A DNA stretch of 64,000 nucleotides from Actinobacteria bacterium UBA4426 (GTDB lineage Bacteria > Actinomycetota > Actinomycetes > S36-B12), in NCBI GenBank assembly GCA_002390705.1, contig DGQA01000002.1:85791-149790 (forward strand), written 5' to 3'. Both the position numbers and the translations under genes were made by a program. Under the pieces are notes generated by a model, which saw nothing but the letters and a program-made list of their open reading frames with translations, was not told where the DNA came from and did no database searches. Shown here piece after piece: positions 16,809 through 25,507 of this stretch; the first letter of the stretch is position 1, and every line of letters starts with the position of its first letter.

Positions 16809-17686
16809 GCCACATACAATTACCTAATCAACTTGCTGGCAGAGGGACGCCTTTGCGGGATCGCGTTTTCATGTGGCTGCTTTTTGTCTCGCTCGCCATT
16901 GGGGTGTTCACGCTCGTAGTGCTTCTCACCTACGTAACCATTAAAGGTTGGCCACGCTTAGACATTCGACTTTTCACAAATATGCCTTCGGTCCGTGACC
17001 CAGAAAATGCAGGTGCTCAGTCTGCAATCACTGGGACGCTCTGGGTAATTTCATTTACCGCCCTGGTCGCTCTGCCCACCGGGGTTATGGCTGCCCTCTA
17101 CCTCGAAGAGTTTGCCCGACCCAATAGTCGCTCCCAGCGATTCATTGAGGTGAATATTCAAAATCTGGCTGCGGTCCCCTCAATTGTTTACGGGATTTTG
17201 GGTCTCGCTGTTTTCGCTCGAGCGCTCGCCTTGGGTCAAAGCGTGATCACGGCAGCACTGACTCTGGCTTTGCTCGTTCTGCCCGTCATCATTATTTCCA
17301 CTAGAGAGGCACTGCGTGCTGTGCCCCGAAATATTCGCGACGGCTCCCTAGCCCTGGGGGCAACCGAATGGCAAACGGCCTACCGGCAAACCCTGCCCGC
17401 GGCAATCCCTGGAATTGCTACGGGGACAATCCTGGCGCTTTCTCGGGCAATCGGTGAAGCGGCACCGCTCCTACTCCTCGGCGCGGTTTCCTTCATTACC
17501 TTTAATCCCGATGGCGTCCTGTCAGACTACACAACCCTTCCGATTCAGATTTTCAACTGGACCAAGGACTCACGCGAAGAATTCCAAGTCCTTGCTGCGG
17601 CCACAATCGTGGTCCTACTCCTGATTTTGCTCGCCATGAACTTCGTGGCGATTTGGATCCGTAACAAAACCCAGAAGCGCTGGTAG
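16805..17686 (+). CDS. pstA: Phosphate ABC transporter permease PstA
   Basis: Second permease subunit, 293 residues with about six transmembrane segments. The coupling loop DGSLALGATEWQT and the following helix ALSRAIGEAAPLLLLGA match PstA. The N-terminal stretch up to residue 16 is cytoplasmic. The GTG start overlaps the pstC stop, and pstB begins 21 nt after it, so the subunits are co-translated. Confidence 0.94.
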   Translation: MSHIQLPNQLAGRGTPLRDRVFMWLLFVSLAIGVFTLVVLLTYVTIKGWPRLDIRLFTNMPSVRDPENAGAQSAITGTLWVISFTALVALPTGVMAALYLEEFARPNSRSQRFIEVNIQNLAAVPSIVYGILGLAVFARALALGQSVITAALTLALLVLPVIIISTREALRAVPRNIRDGSLALGATEWQTAYRQTLPAAIPGIATGTILALSRAIGEAAPLLLLGAVSFITFNPDGVLSDYTTLPIQIFNWTKDSREEFQVLAAATIVVLLLILLAMNFVAIWIRNKTQKRW

Positions 17687-17707
17687 CGCACGCAGTGAAA
17701 GGCACAC

Positions 17708-18562
17708 ATGAACCAGCCAAATGAAATTACCATGCACCTTGATCATTCACTCTCGGCCCGTGGCGCTTCAATTCCCCCTGAGACCAGCGATCCAGTGTTT
17801 ACCCTTGACAACGTCAGTGTGCTTTACGGCGACTACTCAGCAATTCGCAATGTCACCTTGCCAATTGGCAGGAACGAAATCACCGCTTTTATTGGTCCAA
17901 GTGGCTGCGGGAAATCAACTTTGCTGCGGAGCTTCAACCGAATGAATGACCTTATTCCCGGTGCGCACCTCACAGGAACCGTGGCCTATCACGGAACAGA
18001 CATTTACGGACCCAACGTCGACCCAATCGAAGTTCGCCGCAAGGTCGGGATGGTCTTTCAAAAGCCCAATGTTTTTCCCAAGTCAATTTATGAGAATGTG
18101 GCCTACGGGCCAAAAGTAAATGGCGCAAAAGGAAATCTTGATGATCTTGTTGAGGAGTGCTTGAGCAGGGCTGCGTTGTGGAATGAAGTCAAAGACGACC
18201 TCAAGAAAAGTGCCTACGCACTTTCTGGCGGGCAGCAACAACGCCTGGTCATTGCTCGCTGTATCGCGGTAAAACCCGAAGTGATCCTGATGGATGAGCC
18301 ATGTGCATCCCTTGACCCACTAGCGACCGCAAAGATTGAAGACCTCATGGTCGAATTAGCCAGTGACTACACCATTATTATTGTCACCCACAATATGCAG
18401 CAGGCGGCCAGAGTGTCCGACCGCACCGCATTCTTTACGGCAGAGCTCGACGACAATGGGATCCGGCATGGACGCCTGGTTGAGTTTGGTCGTACCCGCG
18501 AACTCTTCAGTTCACCAACCGACCCAAGGACCGAGGACTACATCTCCGGTAGATTCGGATAA
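17708..18562 (+). CDS. pstB: Phosphate ABC transporter ATPase PstB
   Basis: ATP-hydrolysing subunit of the phosphate importer, 284 residues. Walker A is GPSGCGKST (about residue 64), the Q-loop is GMVFQKPNVFPKS, the signature is LSGGQQQRL and Walker B is VILMDEPCASLD; the H-loop histidine is in IIVTHNMQQA. An N-terminal extension of about 25 residues precedes the domain. No phoU follows; instead a lipoprotein gene starts immediately after the stop codon. Confidence 0.95.
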   Translation: MNQPNEITMHLDHSLSARGASIPPETSDPVFTLDNVSVLYGDYSAIRNVTLPIGRNEITAFIGPSGCGKSTLLRSFNRMNDLIPGAHLTGTVAYHGTDIYGPNVDPIEVRRKVGMVFQKPNVFPKSIYENVAYGPKVNGAKGNLDDLVEECLSRAALWNEVKDDLKKSAYALSGGQQQRLVIARCIAVKPEVILMDEPCASLDPLATAKIEDLMVELASDYTIIIVTHNMQQAARVSDRTAFFTAELDDNGIRHGRLVEFGRTRELFSSPTDPRTEDYISGRFG

Positions 18563-19246
18563 ATGCGAGCAGTTGCGCTTATTCTTACGTCCACTATTGC
18601 TCTTGCTGGCTGTTCCACGGCTAGCAGTTCAGACCCAGGTTTGCCCACCGCCATTGCTCCAAGTGTGAGTCCATCAGCAAATATTGTTGACAATGCGATC
18701 GAGTCAACAGTGGCGCGCGGTACCGCCCGAATCAGTATCTCAATCGATTCACAAGATGACCAGGTATCCGGATCTGGCAGTATCGCGCTAGGAAAGAGTC
18801 TAGGCGAAATCGGTTGGAACAATGACAACTCCAATGAGTCTTGGATCGACCTACTGAACTCAGATGGCACCTACACTTTCGTTGATGACTCCTGGTTTCT
18901 TGCCCCAGTAGGGACGAACACACCCACCTCAGGAAATATCTCCCCACTTTCGCAACTTGGGAGCCTTCTTCCCGAAGGGGAAAACCCCCTGAAGGGAAGG
19001 ATCGCTCTCACTATTGAGTCAGGCATGAATTTCTCTGATGAGGAAATTGCCAACCTTGCCAAAATCTGCGAAATGGAACTGGCTGTCGAGATAAGACTTG
19101 ATCCAAACGGCGTAATCAGCTACATCGAAAAATCTTTTGACTGTGTGGGAAATGAAAAAGTAAGCGTCAACGAACTCTCAGACTTCGGTTCGCCAATCAA
19201 TCTGTCAACACCCGAAGATGCTTTTTCGATAGATCCGAACCAGTAA
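18563..19246 (+). CDS. Lipoprotein of unknown function
   Basis: A 227-residue exported protein with a lipoprotein signal peptide (VALILTSTIALAGCST, cysteine at about 16), a Ser/Pro-rich linker (residues 18-40) and an all-beta-looking domain of alternating short strands. Layout and length resemble LppX/LprG-type or DUF2092-like lipoproteins that bind hydrophobic cargo, but I see no decisive motif. It starts directly at the pstB stop codon with no gap, so it is probably translated from the pst message and may depend on phosphate supply. Confidence 0.65.
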   Translation: MRAVALILTSTIALAGCSTASSSDPGLPTAIAPSVSPSANIVDNAIESTVARGTARISISIDSQDDQVSGSGSIALGKSLGEIGWNNDNSNESWIDLLNSDGTYTFVDDSWFLAPVGTNTPTSGNISPLSQLGSLLPEGENPLKGRIALTIESGMNFSDEEIANLAKICEMELAVEIRLDPNGVISYIEKSFDCVGNEKVSVNELSDFGSPINLSTPEDAFSIDPNQ

Positions 19247-19250
19247 AAGG

Positions 19251-20570
19251 CTACCGTCCGAGCAAATAAGCCGATCCTTTTTGCGACTTGGCACCAGTCA
19301 CTCGCATTACGCATAGACCACTTTGCACAAGCTTCACTCGTGATTTAGTAAGCGTGCAGATTCCACGTGACGCAGGTGCGATCCGAACCCGAGGCTTAAC
19401 CCCAGATCTTGTTTTAACTCCGGCCCATTTGGCTACAAGTCGATGCGTCACCTTTGCCGGAGGAGTCCGCACCCCGTTGACAACGACAGCACCTACGGCA
19501 GCGGAACGAGTGCCCGCACCGAGTTCATTAACCGCCTGAACAACGATCGCCAGAACAGATCCAGCTTTTTGGTTTGTCACCACACAGGGCGACGCCGGTG
19601 ATGTGCATACCGGCGTTAACTCACCAGTTTCTCCCACGAGCGAGACCACAAAATTACTGATCACAAGACCGCCGTCGTAGTTTGGGGCATCCCAGGTGAG
19701 CGACACTCGCTCCCGAGATTGCGATGTGGCAATCAAGTTCACTGGCTCATTCGGCGTGGATGTTGGGGGTGGAACGTATTGATTGATCCACGGCAGAAAA
19801 GACGTCACGCGCGCATAAATACCGGGGAAGTTCGGCAACGCACACTCATTTCCCACACTTGTCACACCCGCTAAGACCGAACCCGTATCGGTAGTAACTA
19901 CAAGTGGTCCGCCACTGTCCCCTTGGCACGTGTCGATGCCTGCTTGTGGAACGCCAGCGCAAATACTTTCAGTGTTTCTAAAGGAGCCACCATAGGATCC
20001 GCATGCGGTATCACTAGGACCACCGAGAACCGAAACTGTTGCCGCTAGAAGCACATCACTAGCAGCGCCACCATAACTGGTACTTCCCCATCCTGAGATT
20101 TGAGCAGCCGTCCCAGCCGCGGGCCAGACCCCTGAGTCTTGGGTTATGGGCAATGAAATCGGTTGGACCGTCGGGGAAAAAGTTAGTGGATCCCTCAACT
20201 GCAACAATGCCATATCTCCGGTGAACGTATTTGCATTCCAACCCGGATTGATAGCCACACTCGATACAAAGACACGATTTTGATTCGAGCGCTCGCCGAG
20301 ATTGGTGACACCCACATATGCTGAGATTTCACTCGGAGCGGCACCTGCGACGCAGTGAGCCGCCGTCACCAACCACTGGGTTCCGATAATTGATGCACTA
20401 CACAGTGACGTATTACGAATATTCAGGTTCACTTGCCATGGGACCTGCGCAATTGCGATCGGTGCTCCACCCACTATTCGCGGTGTCGTGGCTGGGGCCG
20501 GAGCCCCCAATCCAATCACGAGGGCCAGTGAGCCCCCGAATGCAATCAGTGCTCTGATTTTTCGTCCCAC
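19251..20570 (-). CDS. Secreted trypsin-like serine protease with fibronectin type III-like domain
   Basis: Exported S1-family endopeptidase, 439 residues. A signal peptide (about 1-28) precedes the mature start IVGGAPIAIAQVPWQ. The triad is visible: histidine in VTAAHCV, aspartate in DMALLQL, serine in GDSGGPL. The residue six before the catalytic serine is aspartate (DTCQGDSGG), predicting cleavage after Arg or Lys as in trypsin. Residues about 268-365 look like a fibronectin type III domain (EPVNLIATSQSRERVSLTW). The basic C-terminal 70 residues, with paired cysteines, are of unknown role. Activity outside the cell is expected. It converges on the pst-linked lipoprotein gene. Confidence 0.88.
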   Translation of the reverse strand: MGRKIRALIAFGGSLALVIGLGAPAPATTPRIVGGAPIAIAQVPWQVNLNIRNTSLCSASIIGTQWLVTAAHCVAGAAPSEISAYVGVTNLGERSNQNRVFVSSVAINPGWNANTFTGDMALLQLRDPLTFSPTVQPISLPITQDSGVWPAAGTAAQISGWGSTSYGGAASDVLLAATVSVLGGPSDTACGSYGGSFRNTESICAGVPQAGIDTCQGDSGGPLVVTTDTGSVLAGVTSVGNECALPNFPGIYARVTSFLPWINQYVPPPTSTPNEPVNLIATSQSRERVSLTWDAPNYDGGLVISNFVVSLVGETGELTPVCTSPASPCVVTNQKAGSVLAIVVQAVNELGAGTRSAAVGAVVVNGVRTPPAKVTHRLVAKWAGVKTRSGVKPRVRIAPASRGICTLTKSRVKLVQSGLCVMRVTGAKSQKGSAYLLGR

Positions 20571-20598
20571 TATCCAAGTATGCAGGTATGCTGGGGCA

Positions 20599-20796
20599 GT
20601 GGATAACAGTCGTTGGTCAATTGGCTCACAAAATTCTTTCCTGTCGATTTACAGTAAGAACAGTGTCTTGAGCATCGGCTCTATTGGCTCCGCGGGAAGC
20701 CTGCTTTCGATCGGCTCATTTGCCAGTGTGGGCAGTATTCTGAGCGCCGTTTCATGTACCTCTGTCATGGCCTGGAAGTCAGCAATGAAGTGGTAG
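20599..20796 (+). CDS. 65-residue protein with serine at every third position
   Basis: Start GTG at 20599, stop at 20794-20796. Serine occupies residues 4, 7, 10 and so on to 55 without a single exception (18 in register), with a further one at 61. The intervening pairs are mostly Ile-Gly, Leu-Leu, Ala-Gly or Val-Gly. Serine codons vary (agt, tca, tct, tcg, agc, tcc), so the periodicity is held by selection on protein and is not a recent DNA repeat. I recall similar Ser/Gly-periodic small hypothetical proteins in other actinobacteria, but no function. A stacked beta-solenoid or an extended three-fold helix would explain the spacing. It lies between the protease and glgC. Confidence 0.65.
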   Translation: MDNSRWSIGSQNSFLSIYSKNSVLSIGSIGSAGSLLSIGSFASVGSILSAVSCTSVMAWKSAMKW

Positions 20797-20806
20797 AAGG
20801 CCGTGC

Positions 20807-22027
20807 TTAATCGGCAGTAATTCCTTTACCCAGCACTACAATTCCACCCGGGCTCACCGTGTATCGGGATCGATCGTGTTCAAGATCCACCCCGATTTGG
20901 GCATTTTCCGGGATCACGACATTTTTGTCCAAGATCGCTCTACGAACGATCGCATTGCGACCGATACGCACTCCCGGCATGATTACACTTCCTTCAACAT
21001 AGGCACCGGACTCAATACTTACGCTTGTGGCAATCACTGAGGTCCGCACGTGACCCCCAGAAATGATGCTGCCCGCACCCACCATGGATTCGTGAGCATT
21101 CCCCCCTTCCACAAATTTGGCCGGAGGTAGTGGCGGGATATTTGAGAGGATTGGCCAACGCCGGTTGTAAAGATTAAACACCGGGTGGACTGACACCAGA
21201 TCCAAGTGTGCGTCATGATAACTGTCGAGGGAACCCACATCGCGCCAATAGCCAGAGTCTCTGTCAGTTGCTCCTGGGACGATGTTGAACGAGAGGTCGT
21301 ACACAAAAGCGTGACCCTGCTCGGTGAGCATAGGAATAATGTTTCCCCCCATGTCGTGAACGGATCCCGGATCAACGGCATCAGCTCTCAGTGCTTCCAA
21401 CAACACGTCCGTGCTAAAAACGTAGTTTCCCATTGACACAAAACTTTCTTCGGGTGAACCGGGAATACTTGGTGGGTCAGCCGGCTTTTCCAAAAAGTTC
21501 GCAATTTTATGGCCATCGGGGCCAACTTCGATTACACCGAACTCACTGGCGCTAGCGCGAGGGCGACGCAGTCCAGCAACGGTCACGCCGGCACCGCTGT
21601 CAATATGCGCCTCAATCATTTGCATTGGATCCATGCGGTACACGTGGTCGGCACCAAAAACTACTACGTAGTCTGGATTTTCGTCATAAACCAAATTCAA
21701 GCTCTGATAAATCGCATCAGCACTTCCAGTGAACCATCGAGGACCAAGGCGTTGCTGGGCTGGTACCGGAGTCACGTAGTCGCCAAGCAGTGTCGGCATA
21801 CGCCAGGTTTGGGTGATGTGACGATCGAGTGAGTGTGATTTGTACTGGGTCAACACACACACTCGGCGCAACCCCGCGTTGATGAGGTTCGAAAGCACAA
21901 AGTCAATCAGTCGGTACGAGCCCCCAAATGGAACGGCAGGCTTTGCTCGGTCTGCGGTAAGTGGCATGAGCCGTTTTCCCTCACCGCCAGCGAGCACCAT
22001 GCAGAGAACTCGCGGGTCGTGTGCCAT
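20807..22027 (-). CDS. glgC: Glucose-1-phosphate adenylyltransferase
   Basis: Makes ADP-glucose for glycogen and maltose-1-phosphate synthesis. The 406-residue protein shows the N-terminal nucleotide-binding loop LAGGEGKRLMPLT (residues 13-25), the activator-linked AKPAVPFGG, the substrate loop GADHVYRMD, FLEKP (sugar-phosphate lysine) and a C-terminal left-handed beta-helix domain (about 300-400). It diverges from the glycosyltransferase gene with 94 nt between the starts. A TAGGCT box 6 nt before the ATG suggests a leaderless transcript. Confidence 0.94.
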   Translation of the reverse strand: MAHDPRVLCMVLAGGEGKRLMPLTADRAKPAVPFGGSYRLIDFVLSNLINAGLRRVCVLTQYKSHSLDRHITQTWRMPTLLGDYVTPVPAQQRLGPRWFTGSADAIYQSLNLVYDENPDYVVVFGADHVYRMDPMQMIEAHIDSGAGVTVAGLRRPRASASEFGVIEVGPDGHKIANFLEKPADPPSIPGSPEESFVSMGNYVFSTDVLLEALRADAVDPGSVHDMGGNIIPMLTEQGHAFVYDLSFNIVPGATDRDSGYWRDVGSLDSYHDAHLDLVSVHPVFNLYNRRWPILSNIPPLPPAKFVEGGNAHESMVGAGSIISGGHVRTSVIATSVSIESGAYVEGSVIMPGVRIGRNAIVRRAILDKNVVIPENAQIGVDLEHDRSRYTVSPGGIVVLGKGITAD

Positions 22028-22034
22028 GAGTGGA

Positions 22035-22040
22035 GCCTAA
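22035..22040 (-). promoter_or_regulatory. -10 box for leaderless glgC transcription
   Basis: On the minus strand TAGGCT is followed by 6 nt and then the glgC ATG, matching the TAnnnT -10 motif of actinobacteria with transcription starting at the start codon. No ribosome-binding site precedes the ATG. The same hexamer serves the divergent gene. Confidence 0.5.
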
Positions 22041-22109
22041 GGGCTCACCGGTAATTACCGCACGAGTTCAACTAAAGACTCCACCCTGATCCTTGACTGT
22101 TCACCTCCC

Positions 22110-22115
22110 TAGGCT
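22110..22115 (+). promoter_or_regulatory. -10 box for leaderless glgA-like gene transcription
   Basis: TAGGCT lies 6 nt before the GTG start at 22122, the spacing expected for a leaderless mRNA. TTGACT occurs at 22093-22098 but only 11 bp upstream, too close to be a normal -35 element. A lone GTTCACC at 22099-22105 resembles half a Pho box. Confidence 0.5.
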
Positions 22116-22121
22116 TGATCC

Positions 22122-23288
22122 GTGCGAATCGCTTTATTGACTAAAGAATGGCTACCGCAGATTTACGGTGGTGCCGGAGTCCATGTTCAATACTTAGTCC
22201 CAGCCTTATCCGCGCAGATCACCGTTGACGTGCATGCCTTCGGGACCAGTTACACCGATGCTCGCGCTCACGCCACACCCCAATTCCTAGAAGGTGCCAA
22301 TCCTGCGCTAGAAACCCTCGGGGTGAACCTCGACATGGTGCGCTCCATTTCCCAATCAAAAATAGATCTCATCCACTCACACACCTGGTATTCAAATTTT
22401 GCTGGGCAAAGTGCAGCCCTGTTGCAGGGCATTCCACTCGTTGTCACTGCCCACTCACTTGAACCAATGCGTCCGTGGAAAGAAGAGCAACTAGGGGGTG
22501 GCTACCGTGTCTCATCGTGGATTGAAAAGAGCGCCTACGAGGGCGCGGCAGCAATTATTGCCGTTTCGCAGGGAATGAAAGCAGATGTTCTCACTTGTTA
22601 TCCGAATGTTTTACCAGAAAATGTGCACGTAATTCATAACGGGATCGACACAGATATTTACCGACCCGATCCATTAATTGATGCATTGGAAAAATACAGC
22701 ATTGATTTGCAAAGACCATACTCGCTTTTTGTTGGTCGAATTACCCGACAAAAGGGTCTTACTCATTTACTCAAGGCCGCAAAAAACTTTGACCCGCACA
22801 TTCAAGTTGTGTTGTGTGCGTCGGCACCCGATACTCCCGAGATTGCGGCGGAAGTTTATCAACTCGTGGCCGAACTGAAGGCATTGCGTGGCCCGGAAAA
22901 TATCATCTGGATCACAGAGCAAGTCCCCCGAGATGAGCTCATCCAATTACTCACCCACGCAAGTGTTTTCACCTGCCCATCAATCTACGAACCACAGGGA
23001 ATTGTGAACCTTGAGGCGATGGCTTGTGAGACAGCCGTCGTGGCAAGTGACGTCGGTGGGATCCCTGAAGTGGTGACAGATGGGGTTACCGGCGTGCTCG
23101 TGCATTATGACCAACATGAACCGCATGAGTTCGAAAAAAGGTTTGCTGAGCAGGTGAATCGAGTCGTGGCAGATGCCAACCTTCAGCATCAATTTGGAAT
23201 AGAAGGGCGCACACGAGCGATGAGCCATTTTGCTTGGGATGCAATCGCCGAGTCAACAATTGATCTATATCGGTCGGTGCTCCGTTGA
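22122..23288 (+). CDS. glgA: GT4 glycosyltransferase, glycogen synthase/maltose-1-phosphate synthase type
   Basis: Transfers glucose from ADP-glucose. The 388-residue GT4 enzyme shows the N-terminal acceptor loop EWLPQIYGGAGVHV, HSHTWYSNFAGQ, the phosphate-binding R/K pair in FVGRITRQKGL (about residue 203) and the EPQGIVNLEAMA motif (about 290). Actinobacterial proteins of this type, usually annotated glgA, were shown in mycobacteria to be mostly GlgM, making maltose-1-phosphate from ADP-glucose and glucose-1-phosphate. The divergent glgC supplies the donor. Start GTG, apparently leaderless. Confidence 0.9.
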   Translation: MRIALLTKEWLPQIYGGAGVHVQYLVPALSAQITVDVHAFGTSYTDARAHATPQFLEGANPALETLGVNLDMVRSISQSKIDLIHSHTWYSNFAGQSAALLQGIPLVVTAHSLEPMRPWKEEQLGGGYRVSSWIEKSAYEGAAAIIAVSQGMKADVLTCYPNVLPENVHVIHNGIDTDIYRPDPLIDALEKYSIDLQRPYSLFVGRITRQKGLTHLLKAAKNFDPHIQVVLCASAPDTPEIAAEVYQLVAELKALRGPENIIWITEQVPRDELIQLLTHASVFTCPSIYEPQGIVNLEAMACETAVVASDVGGIPEVVTDGVTGVLVHYDQHEPHEFEKRFAEQVNRVVADANLQHQFGIEGRTRAMSHFAWDAIAESTIDLYRSVLR

Positions 23289-24298
23289 GTGACATTGTTG
23301 AACCAATACCTGGAGTACCACTGGCTAAGTCCCCGCACCCACTCACCGGCTACGCCCTATATCTCACTGCCGCCCTTCTTTTTGCCCTGAGTGGGTCTGT
23401 TTCTAAGGCCATTTTGCTTACCGGAATTGACCCCGAACGGCTCTCCCAACTCAGGGTCACGGGCGCCTTTGTGGTCTTACTCCTATTTGTCGCGATTAAG
23501 CAGCCGCAGGCACTTCGTATTTCTTTGAGAGAAATTCCGATCTTACTTGCCTATGGGATTCTTGGCGTTGCAATGACGCAGTATCTGTTCTTTGTCGCAC
23601 TCACCTACCTGCCCGTGAGTGTCGCCCTACTAATTGAGTTCACCGCACCGGTCATGATCGCCTTGTGGTTCCGTTTCGTCTGGAAGGAACCCACTAAACG
23701 CACGGTCTGGATCGCCCTTGCCATGGCAACCACCGGTCTCGCACTCGTTGCCCAAGTGTGGCTCGGTTTTGCTGTGAATGCTGTGGGTGTGGTCGCCGCA
23801 CTCGGTGCCGCATTCGCCTTATCAACCTTCTACATCTTGGGGGATCGACAAATGCGGATTGAAAAACCGCGTGATCCTGTCTCTTTGACAATGTGGGGGT
23901 TTGCCGCCGCGTCGCTGATGTGGGCGCTCACCCAACCTTGGTGGTTTTTCCCGTGGGATGCACTCTCCGGAACCACAGAACTCGAGGGCAGCATCAACCT
24001 CTCATTTCCCATCTGGTTCCTCGTCTTCTGGATGATCCTATTTGGGACCGTCATTACATTTTCACTCGTCTTGACCTCGATGAAACATCTTCGCGCTTCG
24101 CAGGCGTCCACCGTCGGCCTTAGCGAACCGTTATTTGCCACCATCATTGCTTGGGCACTACTCGGCGAATCGCTCACCGCAATCCAGATCTTGGGGGGGA
24201 CTCTGATTATTGTTGGCGTCTTCATTGCAGAGCGGGCAAGGATCACGACCGGCATTGATGTGGACCGAGCAAGGAATTCGATGGACTGCGATACTTGA
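23285..24298 (+). CDS. EamA/DMT family transporter
   Basis: A 337-residue inner-membrane protein with two EamA repeats, each of five transmembrane helices (first repeat about 24-160, second about 168-320). Helix-rich segments such as PVSVALLIEFTAPVMIALWF and VGLSEPLFATIIAWALLGE are typical of RhtA/YddG-like exporters of amino acids or metabolites. The substrate is unknown. The GTG/TTG-type start overlaps the preceding gene by 4 bp. A long antisense frame on the other strand is a shadow. Confidence 0.85.
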   Translation: MSDIVEPIPGVPLAKSPHPLTGYALYLTAALLFALSGSVSKAILLTGIDPERLSQLRVTGAFVVLLLFVAIKQPQALRISLREIPILLAYGILGVAMTQYLFFVALTYLPVSVALLIEFTAPVMIALWFRFVWKEPTKRTVWIALAMATTGLALVAQVWLGFAVNAVGVVAALGAAFALSTFYILGDRQMRIEKPRDPVSLTMWGFAAASLMWALTQPWWFFPWDALSGTTELEGSINLSFPIWFLVFWMILFGTVITFSLVLTSMKHLRASQASTVGLSEPLFATIIAWALLGESLTAIQILGGTLIIVGVFIAERARITTGIDVDRARNSMDCDT

Positions 24299-24301
24299 TG
24301 C

Positions 24302-25507
24302 GTGATGGAAATGAAGGTTCTGATTGTTGGCGCCGGGCTAGGCGGTCTGCGAACCGCCGAGGCGTTACGGTCCAACGGCTTTTCCGGTGAGATAGTCATT
24401 GTGGGAGATGAATCCCACCAGCCATACAACCGCCCGCCCCTGTCAAAGGAGGCACTGTACTCGGGGTTGTCCCACGAAGACCTTAAATTCCGGCAACGCG
24501 ATTCAGTGGCTGACGTATCTTGGGTCCTGGGTAGTGCGGCCGAGAAATTGGACCTCGCGGAGCAGAAAGTAATACTTGCCGATGGCACAAGCCGCGCCTT
24601 CGACGCACTCGTGGTTTCCACGGGAATCCGGCCACGACTTTTACCCATACCTGGCCCGACACAAGGCCTTTTCACTCTGCGCACTCTCAACGATGCGCAA
24701 TCACTGCAGGCAGCAATCGGGCCAGGGGTCAATGTAGTAATTCTGGGCAGTGGCTTTATCGGTTGTGAGCTTGCCGCAACCGCCACCACATTGGGCGCCA
24801 ATGTTCACGTGGTCTCACTTGACATCGAACCAATGGTTATTCCCATGGGTGTTGACCTTGGTGCGGCAATGCGAAAGCGACATGAGACAAAGGGCGTCAC
24901 TTTCCATTTGGGTCATACGGTAGAAAAATTTAATGGTGATCACCGCATTGAAAGTGTGACTTTAGACTCCGGCGAGGTGATCACAGCGAGTGTTGTTATT
25001 GAAGCAGTTGGCTCAGTGCCCAATACGCAATGGTTGCACGACAATGGCCTCCATCTTGATGATGGGGTCCTTGTCGATTCCAATATGCGTGCACTCGGAG
25101 CGCAGATTCCCATTTATGCCGTGGGCGACATCTCGAATCATCCCAATAAGTTTTACGGGGATCGGACCAGACGTATTGAGCATTGGAATATGCCCACTGA
25201 AACGGGAAAGCGCGCCGGCGCTGCCCTCGCAGCCGAACTTGCTGGACGAGATCTACCCGCAGATGAATTCTTTGCCCTTCCCGCCTTTTGGTCCGATCAA
25301 TACGAGTTTCAGTTGCAGTCTTATGGTTTGCCGGGGGCCGGGGCCAGTCACCGGGTTGCCAGCGGTGCACTTGATGGTGCGTGCATTGTCGAATACTTTG
25401 ATGAAGCAGGTGTGCTGTGCGGCGTCATTGGAATCGACACCGTCAAAGAGCTCCTGCCCTATCGCACACAATTCATGGCAGCCAAGTCATGGGAGCCAAA
25501 TAGATAA
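24302..25507 (+). CDS. FAD-dependent NAD(P)H:ferredoxin reductase family protein
   Basis: A 401-residue flavoprotein of the rubredoxin/ferredoxin reductase type (as in camA, bphA4, rhodocoxin reductase). The FAD dinucleotide fold is VLIVGAGLGGLRTAEALR at the N-terminus, the NAD-binding fold is VVILGSGFIGCELA (about residue 145), and AVGDIS (about 275) binds FAD. The C-terminal reductase domain contains PAFWSDQYEFQLQSYG. Such enzymes feed electrons to Rieske or 2Fe-2S ferredoxins. It is the only obvious candidate reductase in this window for the Rieske oxygenase 17 kb away, although nothing links them directly. It overlaps the next gene by 1 bp. Confidence 0.87.
   Translation: MMEMKVLIVGAGLGGLRTAEALRSNGFSGEIVIVGDESHQPYNRPPLSKEALYSGLSHEDLKFRQRDSVADVSWVLGSAAEKLDLAEQKVILADGTSRAFDALVVSTGIRPRLLPIPGPTQGLFTLRTLNDAQSLQAAIGPGVNVVILGSGFIGCELAATATTLGANVHVVSLDIEPMVIPMGVDLGAAMRKRHETKGVTFHLGHTVEKFNGDHRIESVTLDSGEVITASVVIEAVGSVPNTQWLHDNGLHLDDGVLVDSNMRALGAQIPIYAVGDISNHPNKFYGDRTRRIEHWNMPTETGKRAGAALAAELAGRDLPADEFFALPAFWSDQYEFQLQSYGLPGAGASHRVASGALDGACIVEYFDEAGVLCGVIGIDTVKELLPYRTQFMAAKSWEPNR

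Noticed and set aside
22099..22105. Pho box upstream of the glgA-like gene
   Set aside because: A single GTTCACC without a second unit at 11 bp is too common to call a PhoP site.
23830..24801. 323-codon open frame on the minus strand
   Set aside because: It lies antisense to two well-supported genes (DMT transporter and ferredoxin-reductase-like protein), is rich in Ser, Pro and Arg, and shows no domain; it is a shadow frame.
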